Of a stretch of 64,000 nt of DNA, positions 8,291 through 16,622 are shown piece after piece; position 1 is the first letter of the stretch, and the number at the start of each line of letters is the position of its first letter. The DNA is from Paenibacillus sp. FSL R7-0273. Lineage in GTDB: Bacteria > Bacillota > Bacilli > Paenibacillales > Paenibacillaceae. The stretch is taken from NCBI RefSeq assembly GCF_000758625.1, contig NZ_CP009283.1, positions 1,375,501 to 1,439,500 of the forward strand. Reading direction: 5' to 3'. Below the pieces are notes generated by a model. The model made no database searches. It was given only the letters and a program-made list of their open reading frames with translations, and was not told the DNA's origin. The position numbers and the translations under genes were made by a program.

Positions 8291-9013
8291 ATGAGAATAG
8301 ATGTATGGTCTGATTATGCCTGCCCGTTCTGCTACATCGGCAAAAGACGGCTGGAGCACGCGCTGAGCCAATTCCCGGACCGCGACAAGGTGGAGGTTGT
8401 ATTCCGCAGCTTCCAGCTCGACCCGACAGCCCGGACAGATGAAAGCAGAGACATTCATGAAATGCTGGCTTCCAAGTATGGAATGACCCGCGATAAGGCT
8501 ATTGCGATGAACGAACAGCTTGCAGGGCAGGCGCAGGGCGTCGGCTTGCAGTTTAACTTTGACACACTGGTGCCTACCAATACTTTTGACGGACACCGCC
8601 TGAGCCATTACGCTGCCACCAAAGGCAAAGACAAGGAGCTGACTGAACGTCTGCTAAAAGCGTACTTCACTGATTCGGTGAATATCGGCAAGCATGATGT
8701 CCTGGCTTCGCTGGCTGCCGAAGTAGACCTTGATGCGGAAGAAGTAGCTGCAGTCCTGAACAGCGATGCTTATTCGGCTGAGGTGAATCAGGATATTGAT
8801 GCGGCCCGGCAGCTGAATGTGACCGGTGTACCGTTCTTTGTCTTCAATAATAAGTATGCTGTTTCCGGAGCCCAGCCCGGCCCGGTCTTTACTGAGGTGC
8901 TCGACACCGTCTGGGCGGAGGAGCAGAGTAAGCCTGCACTGCAGGTTGTCGGCCAGCCTAAATCTCAGGCTCCGGACGGCGAAGGCTGCGATGACGGCTC
9001 CTGCAGCATCTGA
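8291..9013 (+). CDS. DsbA-family oxidoreductase (FrnE-like)
   Basis: A 240-residue cytoplasmic protein (no signal peptide) of the DsbA/2-hydroxychromene-2-carboxylate isomerase-like family. The thioredoxin active site is DYACPFCYIG with C11 and C14, and the cis-proline loop is GVPFFVFNN near residue 178. The C-terminus ends in a Cys-containing tail (GCDDGSCSI), a second possible redox or metal site. FrnE-type proteins act as disulfide isomerases/oxidoreductases and have been linked to oxidative and metal stress. AGGAGG precedes the ATG. The gene stands alone. Confidence 0.88.
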   Translation: MRIDVWSDYACPFCYIGKRRLEHALSQFPDRDKVEVVFRSFQLDPTARTDESRDIHEMLASKYGMTRDKAIAMNEQLAGQAQGVGLQFNFDTLVPTNTFDGHRLSHYAATKGKDKELTERLLKAYFTDSVNIGKHDVLASLAAEVDLDAEEVAAVLNSDAYSAEVNQDIDAARQLNVTGVPFFVFNNKYAVSGAQPGPVFTEVLDTVWAEEQSKPALQVVGQPKSQAPDGEGCDDGSCSI

Positions 9014-9134
9014 TTGATTGCTGAATTGCAGCATATTAAAGAATCCGCTGGCGGATTGTTGATCCGATTGACGGAATGCCGAACCCGTTGGCGGCGGATT
9101 GCTGAAATTGCTGGAGCGATGCCAAGCCAAATGC

Positions 9135-9187
9135 AAACCCGGTAAACCCGGCAAACCCGGCAAACCCGGCAAACCCGGCAAACCCAT
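9135..9187. repeat. Short 9-bp tandem repeat (AAACCCGGC)
   Basis: Six near-perfect copies of AAACCCGGC, the first ending in T and the last truncated, lie between the DsbA-like gene and the insertion sequence. A reading frame on the other strand would be a Pro-Gly-Leu repeat and is not considered real. Confidence 0.75.
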
Positions 9188-9303
9188 TCCGGCTAAACAT
9201 TCCTGTATTCGCTAAGTTATTGGCTTAGACAAAAACAAGAGCGCCTCGTATGATGAGAGTATAAGGGGTCGGAAGCCCAAAAACTCATCAGGAGGCGCTT
9301 ACT

Positions 9304-10581
9304 ATGAAGTTTAACCGAAACGAAACAACGAATCAACGTATTGAGCGAATTACGGTGCAGCATGTAGTGGTTGGGATCGACATTGCTAAGGATATGCACG
9401 CCGCGCAGATGACCGATTTTCGCGGGCGTTCGCTTACTCCCCGCCATCTGTCTTTTCCCAATACGCTAGAAGGCTTTGAGAAGCTTTTGCGTTGGGTAAA
9501 AGAAGCCCAGAGCAAGCACCGGCTAACATCCCTTCTTATTGGACTTGAACCTACGGGGCATTACTGGTTTAACCTTGCCAATTGGCTGCTTCAACAAGGG
9601 ATTGAGGTGGTGTTGGTGAACCCGGTGACCACCCACCGTAATAAGGAAAACCGGGACAATAGCCCATCCAAGAATGACCCCAAGGATGCGCTTGTCATTG
9701 CAGACGTGGTCAGTCGCGGCTACTACACAGACTATGTGACTCAGGAAGCCACTTTTGAGCGTCTAAAGACACTCATGAGTGACAGAGAGTACTGGGTAAA
9801 GCAATCGATAAGCTTGGGCAATCGAATCGTCCGCTGGATCGACCTTTATTTCCCCGAATTCCGCCAAGTCTTTCCGGACTGGACAGTGCTTCGTTCGCTA
9901 GCATCGCTCCACGCTTGTCCTTTGCCATGTGATCTAAAGAGACTGAGTGTGGATGAGGTGATTAAACTTTGGCGCAAGCAAGGGATGAAACGGGCCTCCG
10001 GCGTCAGTGGCAGAGCGAAAGCAGGCGCGTTACTTGCAGCAGCAGCGCGCAGTATTGGGGATACGAGAGCAACGGAAGAAGCACGGCAAGACCTCTACCG
10101 CCTGATTCAAACCTACAAGCAGGTAACCGTCATGCTCGGTGAAATAGAGGAGGCCCTCGGGCGGATCCTGCAAGAAATTCCTTTGGCTGAGCAATTACGA
10201 AGTATCCCGGGTCTTGGCACGATGACGCTGGCAGCCATTCTAGCCTCAGCGGGCGACCTGCGCCTGTATGCGCACGGCAGGCAATTGTTACGACGAGCCG
10301 GTTTGAATCTGGCTGAGTGTACCTCCGGTAAGTTCAAAGGGCAAATCAAGCTCTCCAAGCGGGGGGACAGCATGCTCCGCAAGCACTTCTACTGGGGAAT
10401 GCTGAATCTGGTGCGGCAAAACCCGGATTTTAAGCGGTGGCATACGCACAACCAGGAACGGGGCATGAAGAAGCAGGCGTCGCTTTTTAAACTGATTGGC
10501 AAGCTGGCTCGTATCCTGATCGGTATGGTCCAGCGAGGGGAATCATACCAAAGTGCATCTGCAGCCCCAGTTGCCGCATAA
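9304..10581 (+). CDS. IS110/IS1111 family DEDD transposase
   Basis: A 425-residue recombinase. The N-terminal RuvC-like DEDD domain shows VGIDIAKDMHAAQ, IGLEPTGHYWF and the NDPKDALVIAD block; the C-terminal transposase_20 domain shows IPGLGTMTLAAILASAGD and the conserved serine region RAGLNLAECTSGKFKG. Length and both domains appear complete, with no frameshift, so the copy may be active. AGGAGG lies shortly before the ATG. Insertion is between two complete genes, so it disrupts nothing obvious. Confidence 0.95.
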   Translation: MKFNRNETTNQRIERITVQHVVVGIDIAKDMHAAQMTDFRGRSLTPRHLSFPNTLEGFEKLLRWVKEAQSKHRLTSLLIGLEPTGHYWFNLANWLLQQGIEVVLVNPVTTHRNKENRDNSPSKNDPKDALVIADVVSRGYYTDYVTQEATFERLKTLMSDREYWVKQSISLGNRIVRWIDLYFPEFRQVFPDWTVLRSLASLHACPLPCDLKRLSVDEVIKLWRKQGMKRASGVSGRAKAGALLAAAARSIGDTRATEEARQDLYRLIQTYKQVTVMLGEIEEALGRILQEIPLAEQLRSIPGLGTMTLAAILASAGDLRLYAHGRQLLRRAGLNLAECTSGKFKGQIKLSKRGDSMLRKHFYWGMLNLVRQNPDFKRWHTHNQERGMKKQASLFKLIGKLARILIGMVQRGESYQSASAAPVAA

Positions 10582-10599
10582 ATTGGAACCACGAGAATT

Positions 10600-10940
10600 G
10601 ACTTGTTCGCAGGATTCTACAACATTGCATGTATAAGAGAACCGAGTGTGTGTGTCCGGAAGGGCCTTGACCCGTTAACTAAACGCTATCGGTCTCCACG
10701 CCATGGACAGGTGTAACGAAGGAATGTGAGGGCATAGACCCGTAGAGATCTGGGAGGGTGAACCTCCATGGGCCAAGTGGAGTATGCAGGATATCCTTGG
10801 ATTAAAGCACGTCATACGCTGCTTTTGTTCCTGCATGCCCCTAGCGCTCCTGGCAGCTCAACCCCCACCATTAACTCGCACTCCCTGTTACTCCAGTACG
10901 TTGAAATCCTGCGAATGAGTGAGTATTTGTGAGAGAAACT
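10600..10940 (+). ncRNA. Candidate bridge/seek RNA region in the IS right end
   Basis: The 3' non-coding part of the element has strong local structure. GGAGG-GTGAA-CCTCC forms a hairpin at 10753-10767. ATGCAGGA (10784-10791) pairs with TCCTGCAT (10829-10836) and encloses AAAGCA/TGCTTT (10804-10809 and 10820-10825). IS1111-group elements encode their target-specifying RNA here. RNA ends and the guide loops cannot be fixed from this single copy. Confidence 0.5.
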
Positions 10941-10999
10941 CTTAAATACGAGGGACGGACACCACAGGCGCTATTCAGCTTCAAACCAGCTGTTGTGGA

Positions 11000-11141
11000 T
11001 TCTAACGGACTCAGATGACGTTATTGCCTCTCATAATCTGAAATGATGTGCGAATTAAGGCCGATAAGTGCAACTGAGTCCGTTAGCGTGACAAATTGGC
11101 GGATTTGGGCTGAATAAGAGCAATACGGTCCGTTAGAATGA
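11000..11141. repeat. Inverted intergenic repeats, family B (CTAACGGACTCAG)
   Basis: CTAACGGACTCAG at 11002-11014 is matched by a perfect inverted copy CTGAGTCCGTTAG at 11074-11086, and a third, variant copy ends at 11136 (GGTCCGTTAG preceded by GAATAAGAGCAA). Similar units recur at 25555-25748. No gene lies between the insertion sequence and the terminator at 11199. Confidence 0.7.
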
Positions 11142-11198
11142 CGGGGTGCTTGTTCGCGAGCTTGCTCAGCACTGTTACACCGCCGCATAGTATACACG

Positions 11199-11237
11199 AA
11201 AAAGCCAGATCTCCGGCAAATGGAGATCTGGCTTTTT
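11199..11237. terminator. Strong terminator downstream of oleate hydratase
   Basis: AAAAAGCCAGATCTCC pairs perfectly with GGAGATCTGGCTTTTT around a 7-base loop; it can work in both directions. Confidence 0.9.
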
Positions 11238-11310
11238 GCAATATATTCGCAGCGGGCCCGCAGCTTACAGCATTCAACCGCAGCGAGCTTCGCAGAATAA
11301 CCCCGGCCCG

Positions 11311-12891
11311 CTACCTGAACGAAGTCACGAAGCTGGCGAACAGCGTCCGCACATCGTAATGGTACTGGCGGATCGGCTCCACCGGACGGCCTATGCCGAG
11401 CAGAGTGTAGACAGCGGTTCGCGCAGCGCGTACAGAGTATTCCTCAGTGAACACGACGTCATCCGGGATTTCGCAGAACTGGCTGATAAAAGCCAGGTTA
11501 GTCGATCCGTCCGGCACAACCTTCGGCCGGTCGGTGCCAAGCCGCGGCATGAACTGGGCGGTGATGTACGGCATCATACACGGGATACAATTGGCCGTAG
11601 CCATAATCTCATCGCGGTGCGCCTCAAAATGCAGATGGCCGATGAGCTCCTGCATAATCTCTTCTCCGGTGCAGTCGCACATTTTTTTGTTGACGAAATC
11701 ACCGACCTTGTCCGGATATAGCCCGTAGCCCCAGAACACCTTGACATGCTCGGGCTGATTGCGGAAATGCGGCTGGAAGGCCAGCACAACCGACATGAAC
11801 CAGCTGGAATCCTTGAAGGTAACAAGCGCGCCTGTGCCGGCCCGGTTGCGCGTAAACTTCTCCATCAGGTCAAAGAAGACAGAATCCTGAAAGGTGACGG
11901 TGAACGACTCCCACTTAGATTCGTCCACATAATCGGCAAAAGGGGACGGATTGCCAAGCCCCGGCTTTTTGGCGGCGATGTTCTCCCACAGCTTCCAGGA
12001 GCTTCCTTTGCCGTTCAGCTCAGGGGCAGAGCTCATTGAGCCAAGGCTTGCGCTTTCGGTCATCGAACCGTTTGTGACGATAACGAGGTCGCCTTCTTTT
12101 ACCTCAATGACATCCGCAATACCCTCGCGCAACACGTTCATCTGCGTAACCGTAATGCCGTCGCCGTCCTTGAACTGCAGATCGGTTACGGTACATTTCA
12201 GCGAAAAGTCCACTCCGTGCGGCTCCAAATACTTTTGCAGAGGCAGAATGATGGAATCATACTGGTTATACGGAGTGCGCGTTACCCCCTCCAGGGTCTG
12301 AATCCGCGGGAACTCATGCATGAAGCGGAGCATGTACCGCTTGAATTCGACTGCACTGTGCCAAGGCTGGAAGGCGAACGTGGTCGCCCACATATACCAG
12401 AAATTGGTCTCGAAAAAATGCGGACCGAACCAGTCGTTAATCCGCGCCTTACCCATCGCTTCCTCCGGCGTAATGATCAGCTTACCCATTGCCAGCCGGT
12501 CAGCCATATCAAAGCCCATCGACAGCACATCCTGAACCTTGCCGCTGCGGTCGATCAGTCTCGCATTGGAATGAGTGGGGTTAGCAGTATCGAAGGCGAT
12601 GATCTCCTCGCGCACCGATTGTCCCGGATGGTCGATAGACGGAATGGTGCTCAGCAGCTCCCACAGATTTTCATATACTTCATCATTAAGCATCCGCCCG
12701 CCGCGGATCACATAGCCCTGATCCACATCGCCCGCGCCGTCATTACTGCCGCCGAGAATGTGCATTTCTTCAATAATATGAATGTTTTGCCCGGGAAAAT
12801 CACAATCCCTGACGAGATAAGCCGCTCCCGCAAGGGATGCAATGCCGCCGCCTACAAAATAAACCTGCCGGTTACCGTGCTCTTTTGTCAC
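11311..12891 (-). CDS. ohyA: Oleate hydratase (myosin-cross-reactive antigen family)
   Basis: About 526 residues, the usual size of the family. It is an FAD enzyme that adds water to cis-9 double bonds of unsaturated fatty acids, giving 10-hydroxy acids and detoxifying host or plant oleate and linoleate. The FAD-binding start YFVGGGIASLAGAAYL, the IHIIEEMHILGGSNDG segment and the RGGRMLND block are diagnostic. GTG at 12891 is preferred because GGAGG lies eight bases before it; the in-frame ATG at 12906 is itself part of that ribosome binding site. A TetR gene lies upstream on the same strand and may control it. Confidence 0.93.
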   Translation of the reverse strand: MTKEHGNRQVYFVGGGIASLAGAAYLVRDCDFPGQNIHIIEEMHILGGSNDGAGDVDQGYVIRGGRMLNDEVYENLWELLSTIPSIDHPGQSVREEIIAFDTANPTHSNARLIDRSGKVQDVLSMGFDMADRLAMGKLIITPEEAMGKARINDWFGPHFFETNFWYMWATTFAFQPWHSAVEFKRYMLRFMHEFPRIQTLEGVTRTPYNQYDSIILPLQKYLEPHGVDFSLKCTVTDLQFKDGDGITVTQMNVLREGIADVIEVKEGDLVIVTNGSMTESASLGSMSSAPELNGKGSSWKLWENIAAKKPGLGNPSPFADYVDESKWESFTVTFQDSVFFDLMEKFTRNRAGTGALVTFKDSSWFMSVVLAFQPHFRNQPEHVKVFWGYGLYPDKVGDFVNKKMCDCTGEEIMQELIGHLHFEAHRDEIMATANCIPCMMPYITAQFMPRLGTDRPKVVPDGSTNLAFISQFCEIPDDVVFTEEYSVRAARTAVYTLLGIGRPVEPIRQYHYDVRTLFASFVTSFR

Positions 12892-13016
12892 AAAAGTCGC
12901 CTCCATAGGGTTGTTGATGTGCTGTTCACTTGCTGCCCCTAATGTAATCCAGGAGCGGAACAGAGGGTATAATCAAAACCGCCGGAGTGTCCGGATTTTG
13001 GTCATTTGGCATGAAG

Positions 13017-13033
13017 TGTCTAGTTATTTGACA
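13017..13033. promoter_or_regulatory. Possible operator upstream of ohyA
   Basis: TGTC and GACA arms are nine bases apart in an AT-rich setting about 130 bases before the ohyA start. It could be a TetR site, but the arms are short. Confidence 0.2.
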
Positions 13034-13123
13034 AAAATATACAGAATATGTAGGGGACGGCCGGCTGGTCGGACTTTGGATCCTTTAATGGCGTGTATGT
13101 AAAAAAAGCCGGACAGCCTAAGG

Positions 13124-13693
13124 CTATACCAGCTTGTTCTCGTATTTATGCAGCGCATTGCTGAAATTACCCTCTATCATCATACTCAGCTGTTCAATCA
13201 TATGCTTCGGCTGCTCCTTCATGCCGCTGCGCATCCATTGAATAATCAGTCCTGTGAAGGCCAGAGTATAAAAATTGGCGATAAACGCCTTGTCCTCACT
13301 GCTGACCTCCATCCCGGCTGACAGCTCCTGAAGCACACCCATAACAAGATCGCTTGTCACCTCATACAGGTACGTATCCAAGTGTGTTCTCCCGAGGGAA
13401 TCCAGCGTATTGCAGCAGAAGGCCTTGTTGTTCTCGATGTAGCAGAAAATTTTATAGAAGCCGTCGGTCCAAGTGCTGTAGCTGCGGTACCGGGCAATGC
13501 TCTCAACCGCCTCTGTCCGGTAAACCCAGCCCAGCAGCTCAAAAATATCCTGGAAATGATAATAAAAGGTCTGGCGGTTCAATCCGCAGTCCTCCACCAG
13601 AAGCTTTACGGTAATTTTATTCAGCGGCGTATGCTCCATCAGCTGCTTGAGTGAGCGGGCCAGCGCTTTTTTAGTCAGAAGGGAAGTGGACAT
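13124..13693 (-). CDS. TetR family regulator (DhaS-like)
   Basis: A 189-residue protein. The N-terminal DNA-binding region is of the variant type in which LARSLKQLMEHTPLNKITVK leads into CGLNRQTFYYHFQDI; this NRQTFYYHF recognition helix is typical of DhaS/YbiH-like members that often act beside their target genes. The C-terminal domain is a helical ligand pocket. GAGGTGA precedes the ATG. It lies 230 bases upstream of ohyA on the same strand, so control of fatty-acid hydration is a reasonable guess, not shown. Confidence 0.85.
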   Translation of the reverse strand: MSTSLLTKKALARSLKQLMEHTPLNKITVKLLVEDCGLNRQTFYYHFQDIFELLGWVYRTEAVESIARYRSYSTWTDGFYKIFCYIENNKAFCCNTLDSLGRTHLDTYLYEVTSDLVMGVLQELSAGMEVSSEDKAFIANFYTLAFTGLIIQWMRSGMKEQPKHMIEQLSMMIEGNFSNALHKYENKLV

Positions 13694-13770
13694 AGGGGGT
13701 CACCTCATCTTGGATTCCTCTGAAACAGAAGCGGATACAGATACGAATACAGGTACTTTAAAAGCCTGCT

Positions 13771-14166
13771 TCAGCCCTCACGCCTGCGCTTGACCAGAAA
13801 ATAAATCCCCTCGGCCACCAGTCCCAGCGCAAAGCCGCCGAGTGTAAACAGCACGAAGGTTAGAAAGCCCGCCAGATCCTCCCAGCCGGACATATCCCTG
13901 TACGCGTAGCTGAACATCAGGATAAGTCCGGTAATCAGCCCGGCTGTGGACAGGCACCAGACCAGCTTTCCACCGAGCCAGCCCAGCAGATTGAGCAGTA
14001 CGGACACCACTAGTGCAAGCAGGCCGAACCGCAGGGCGATCATCATATCAAAAGGCTCAGCAAGCACTGCAAAACGGTACAATAGCAGCACTGCCCAGAA
14101 CAGGAGACCGTAAACGGCCATCCAGCGGAACCAGATGTGGCTTTTGGCAGTTGGCAGAAATCTCAT
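13771..14166 (-). CDS. Four-helix membrane protein, function unknown
   Basis: A 131-residue protein with four predicted membrane segments (WMAVYGLLFWAVLLLYRF; FGLLALVVSVLLNLLGWL; LVWCLSTAGLITGLILMF; LTFVLFTLGGFALGLV) and a basic C-terminus (KRRREG). I do not recognise the family. GGTGATC precedes the ATG. It follows a 171-residue unknown gene by 23 bases on the same strand, so the two are probably co-transcribed. Confidence 0.65.
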   Translation of the reverse strand: MRFLPTAKSHIWFRWMAVYGLLFWAVLLLYRFAVLAEPFDMMIALRFGLLALVVSVLLNLLGWLGGKLVWCLSTAGLITGLILMFSYAYRDMSGWEDLAGFLTFVLFTLGGFALGLVAEGIYFLVKRRREG

Positions 14167-14189
14167 ACCATGATCACCCCGTTGTCAGA

Positions 14190-14705
14190 TTAAATGCTTT
14201 CCAGCTCTTCCGCACTCTGCAGCAGATGGTTCAGCAGGCTCGGAATATCCTCCATCTGCTCCTCGGTGATCTGCCGTTTGAACGTAAGCTGGATACAGTT
14301 GCTGTAGAGCAGCTCCTCTTCGCCATAGCGGAAGCTTAAGATTTGCTCAGGCTTCAGCTCAGGCCCCCAGATGCCGGTCAGAATGCGTTCAATTGCAGGG
14401 CACTGAAGCGCTGTGTCGGTAATTTCCATATAAAAGCGGAGCAGCAGGCTGCAGCCGGGATTACTGTCCGGGGCTTCCAGAATTTCATCGCTGAGCTCCT
14501 TCACTGAGGAGCGGAGGACGACCTCGGAGGTTACGCTGATTCCGTCCGTTAGCTTGAAGGCAAGCGTGAATTCCCTGGACATAACGGCCAGATTAAGCAG
14601 GTCAGTGCGGCCGGTAATCGTCAGCACGCCGTCGAGATTATCGTAGTCGTACAGCTGGTTTTCAAAGGCAATCTTAATGTTGTCAAAAACAGTAGGGTGG
14701 AACAA
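14190..14705 (-). CDS. Conserved-looking soluble protein, function unknown
   Basis: A 171-residue acidic protein without signal peptide or membrane segment. It alternates beta-like stretches (LDGVLTITGRTDLLNL, EFTLAFKLTDGISVTSEVVLR) with a helical C-terminus (EEQMEDIPSLLNHLLQSAEELESI). No catalytic motif is evident. TTG is used as start with AAGGTG five bases before it. It heads a two-gene unit with the four-helix membrane protein. Confidence 0.6.
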   Translation of the reverse strand: MFHPTVFDNIKIAFENQLYDYDNLDGVLTITGRTDLLNLAVMSREFTLAFKLTDGISVTSEVVLRSSVKELSDEILEAPDSNPGCSLLLRFYMEITDTALQCPAIERILTGIWGPELKPEQILSFRYGEEELLYSNCIQLTFKRQITEEQMEDIPSLLNHLLQSAEELESI

Positions 14706-15250
14706 GGACGCACCTTCTTACCTTTTTCTTTTTATTGTATCATGACGCAAAAGAGAGCGGAAATGTTCCGGCTTGGAGCCCGTCCGATGTGTCTGCATTG
14801 ACGGGGGGAGGGGAGATGAGCACCGGGCAGGCTTCATGTAAGGCGGCCCCGAACTGGGTAACTCAGATCGCATACCGACATAGCTGCACTTTATACACTT
14901 ATTCCGACGTATTATCGGGAAAATGAGAGAATAACTGTAGTTTGTGCAGTTATATTCGCCAATTTAGCGATATTTACAGGGAAAACGCAAAAATAACTGC
15001 ACGAAGTGCAGTTATCATGGACAAACTCCAAAAATCAGGCAGGATAGCTGCACAAAGTGCAACTATCTGCTTTGTTACTCGGGAGGAGGCTCAGCCTCCG
15101 GTCAAGCCATATCAGCCTCCGGTCAGATTAAGCTCAGATTCCGGTCAAACCATACTCAATCCGGTCAGACCAAGCTCAGCCTCGGCCAATTCAAACTCTG
15201 CTTGCTGCTCATTCATTCTCTGCCCCGGCCATCTGCCGTCGTATTATTCC
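14706..15250. repeat. Intergenic repeat region: family A array plus degenerate 21-bp repeats
   Basis: No gene is credible here. Four near-palindromes of the type ATAGCTGCAC-AAA-GTGCAGTTAT are centred near 14890, 14942, 15004 and 15053, 50-60 bases apart, with partly similar A-rich spacers containing GGGAAAA. From 15092 to 15200 there are about five degenerate 21-22-bp units beginning CAGCCTCCGGTCA. Confidence 0.7.
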
Positions 15251-16288
15251 TTAATTCGCCGGTGCCGGGGCGGTGTACTTCAGGAAAGTCTTCGGAATCG
15301 GACTCTCGAAGGTCAGCAGGTCGCCGGTTGTCGGGTGCACAAAGGAGAGCACACGGGCATGCAGGCCAAGCCGGCCTACTGCCTTGGTTTCGGCACCGTA
15401 TTTCTTGTCACCGGCGATCGGATGGCCGATGTCGGCCATGTGGACACGGATCTGGTTTTTGCGTCCGGTCTCAAGCCGCACTTCCAGCAGGGAGAAGTGG
15501 CGGTTTGCCTGGATCAGTTTATAGTGGGTTACGGCATGCTGGCCGTCGCCTTCATGCGGGCTGGAGTACATTTTGAGCGTGGAGGTTTCCTTGAGCCAGG
15601 AGCTGACCGTGCCTTCAGCTTTTTTGACGGCTCCTTCTACCAGCGCCACGTAAGAACGTTCCTTGACCGTGTCCTTCCAGTTCATCTGCAGCTTCTGCTG
15701 CACCGCCTCGCTTTTGGCGAACATCATCACTCCAGAGGTGTCGCGGTCCAGCCGGTGTACTACAAAGATGCGGTTACGCGGATTACTCAGGCGCACATGC
15801 TCCATGAGCTGGCGGTATGCGGTTTGTTCATCCTCCTCACCGGTGGCGATGGACAGCAGTCCGGCATCCTTCTGGATGACAATCAGATCATCATCCTCAT
15901 GGACGATGGTCAGTCCGGCCATCTCCTTGGCCTGAACCTGCTTCTCCAGGTCAATGGCTACGGTATGGCCCGGCTGCAGCGGATAGTTATGCTTAGTAAC
16001 GGCTTTGCCGTTCACGGATACCTGCCCGCGGGACAGCAGCGACTTAACAGAATTGCGCCCGCGCCCGCTCAGCTTGTCCAGCAGGAACGGCAGGAGCTCA
16101 GCCGGCTCGGATACGGTATAGCTTTTGACCTGAGGCGCAGCCTTTGCCCTGACTGAAGGAGCAGTCTTGCCGCCCGGTTTATTGGAACGGGTTCTTGCAC
16201 CCGGTTTTGACTGTGATTGTGCCTGGGAGGAGGCACCTGGCTTGGCGCCCCGTCTGGACGCTTCCTTGGGATTTCTTCTTGTGTTCAT
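15251..16288 (-). CDS. RluA-family 23S rRNA/tRNA pseudouridine synthase
   Basis: A 345-residue enzyme converting uridine to pseudouridine in structured RNA. A lysine/arginine/serine-rich tail fills residues 1-55, an S4 RNA-binding domain follows (LSRGQVSVNGKAVTKHNYPLQ, about 83-110), and the catalytic RluA domain shows VVHRLDRDTSGVMMFAK with the catalytic aspartate in RLDRDTSG. The basic low-complexity extension is longer than in most homologues and probably helps bind RNA. The exact target base is not predictable. GGAGAA precedes the ATG. Confidence 0.9.
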   Translation of the reverse strand: MNTRRNPKEASRRGAKPGASSQAQSQSKPGARTRSNKPGGKTAPSVRAKAAPQVKSYTVSEPAELLPFLLDKLSGRGRNSVKSLLSRGQVSVNGKAVTKHNYPLQPGHTVAIDLEKQVQAKEMAGLTIVHEDDDLIVIQKDAGLLSIATGEEDEQTAYRQLMEHVRLSNPRNRIFVVHRLDRDTSGVMMFAKSEAVQQKLQMNWKDTVKERSYVALVEGAVKKAEGTVSSWLKETSTLKMYSSPHEGDGQHAVTHYKLIQANRHFSLLEVRLETGRKNQIRVHMADIGHPIAGDKKYGAETKAVGRLGLHARVLSFVHPTTGDLLTFESPIPKTFLKYTAPAPAN

Positions 16289-16407
16289 AACTGCATTCTC
16301 CGTCCTGTAGTAGAGTACTCTTCAATATAACACGGGTGCTGAAGAAATACTATGGAGCCGCCGCGAAAGCCAAGCGAGACAGCCGGCAATGCTTCGGCCA
16401 CGGAGGG

Positions 16408-16593
16408 CTACATGTAAATCAGCAGTCCGGCGAGAATGAGCCCTGCTGCACCTGTACAGGTCCAGCCCGTGACAGCCGCATATTTGGAATCGCGGACCCA
16501 GCCGCTGGTCCGGTAGATATTCCGGTCAACCGCCAGCAGCACCAGCGCGGAGAACAGCAGCACCATGGCGGTGCAGGCCAGCAAGCGGATCAT
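16408..16593 (-). CDS. Small membrane protein at the end of the ger operon
   Basis: About 61 residues with two membrane segments (LLACTAMVLLFSALVLLAV and GAAGLILAGLLIYM) separated by a polar loop. ATG at 16593 has a perfect AAGGAGG eight bases upstream. It begins 30 bases after gerC on the same strand, so it is most likely co-expressed in the forespore. Small extra membrane proteins (GerD-independent 'GerE/GerXE'-like subunits) are known in some germinant-receptor operons, but I cannot assign it to a family. Confidence 0.6.
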   Translation of the reverse strand: MIRLLACTAMVLLFSALVLLAVDRNIYRTSGWVRDSKYAAVTGWTCTGAAGLILAGLLIYM

Positions 16594-16622
16594 CCGGCAT
16601 TCCTCCTTTATCAAGATAAGAT

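Larger units (their letters stand above)
9230..10960 (+). mobile_element. IS1111-type insertion sequence (IS110 family)
   Basis: The element is delimited by its DEDD transposase and by a pair of subterminal inverted repeats: CCTCGTAT at 9244-9251 and ATACGAGG at 10946-10953, each followed inward by a matching AGAG/CTCT. The left non-coding part is only about 70 bases while the right is about 370 bases. In the IS110 family, the IS1111 subgroup keeps its guide (bridge/seek) RNA in the right end, so the geometry points to IS1111. Exact ends are uncertain by about 15 bases, and no target duplication is expected for this family. Confidence 0.75.

Noticed and set aside
9013..9190. Gly-Pro-Leu-repeat protein on the minus strand across the AAACCCGGC repeat
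   Set aside because: Product is only the tandem repeat plus antisense of the DsbA-like gene.
13101..13125. Terminator after the second tetR
   Set aside because: A short AGCC/GGCT stem followed by T residues exists on the minus strand but is displaced from the T-run; too weak to list.
14870..15070. CRISPR array
   Set aside because: The repeated unit is too divergent, the spacers resemble each other, and no cas gene is in the window.
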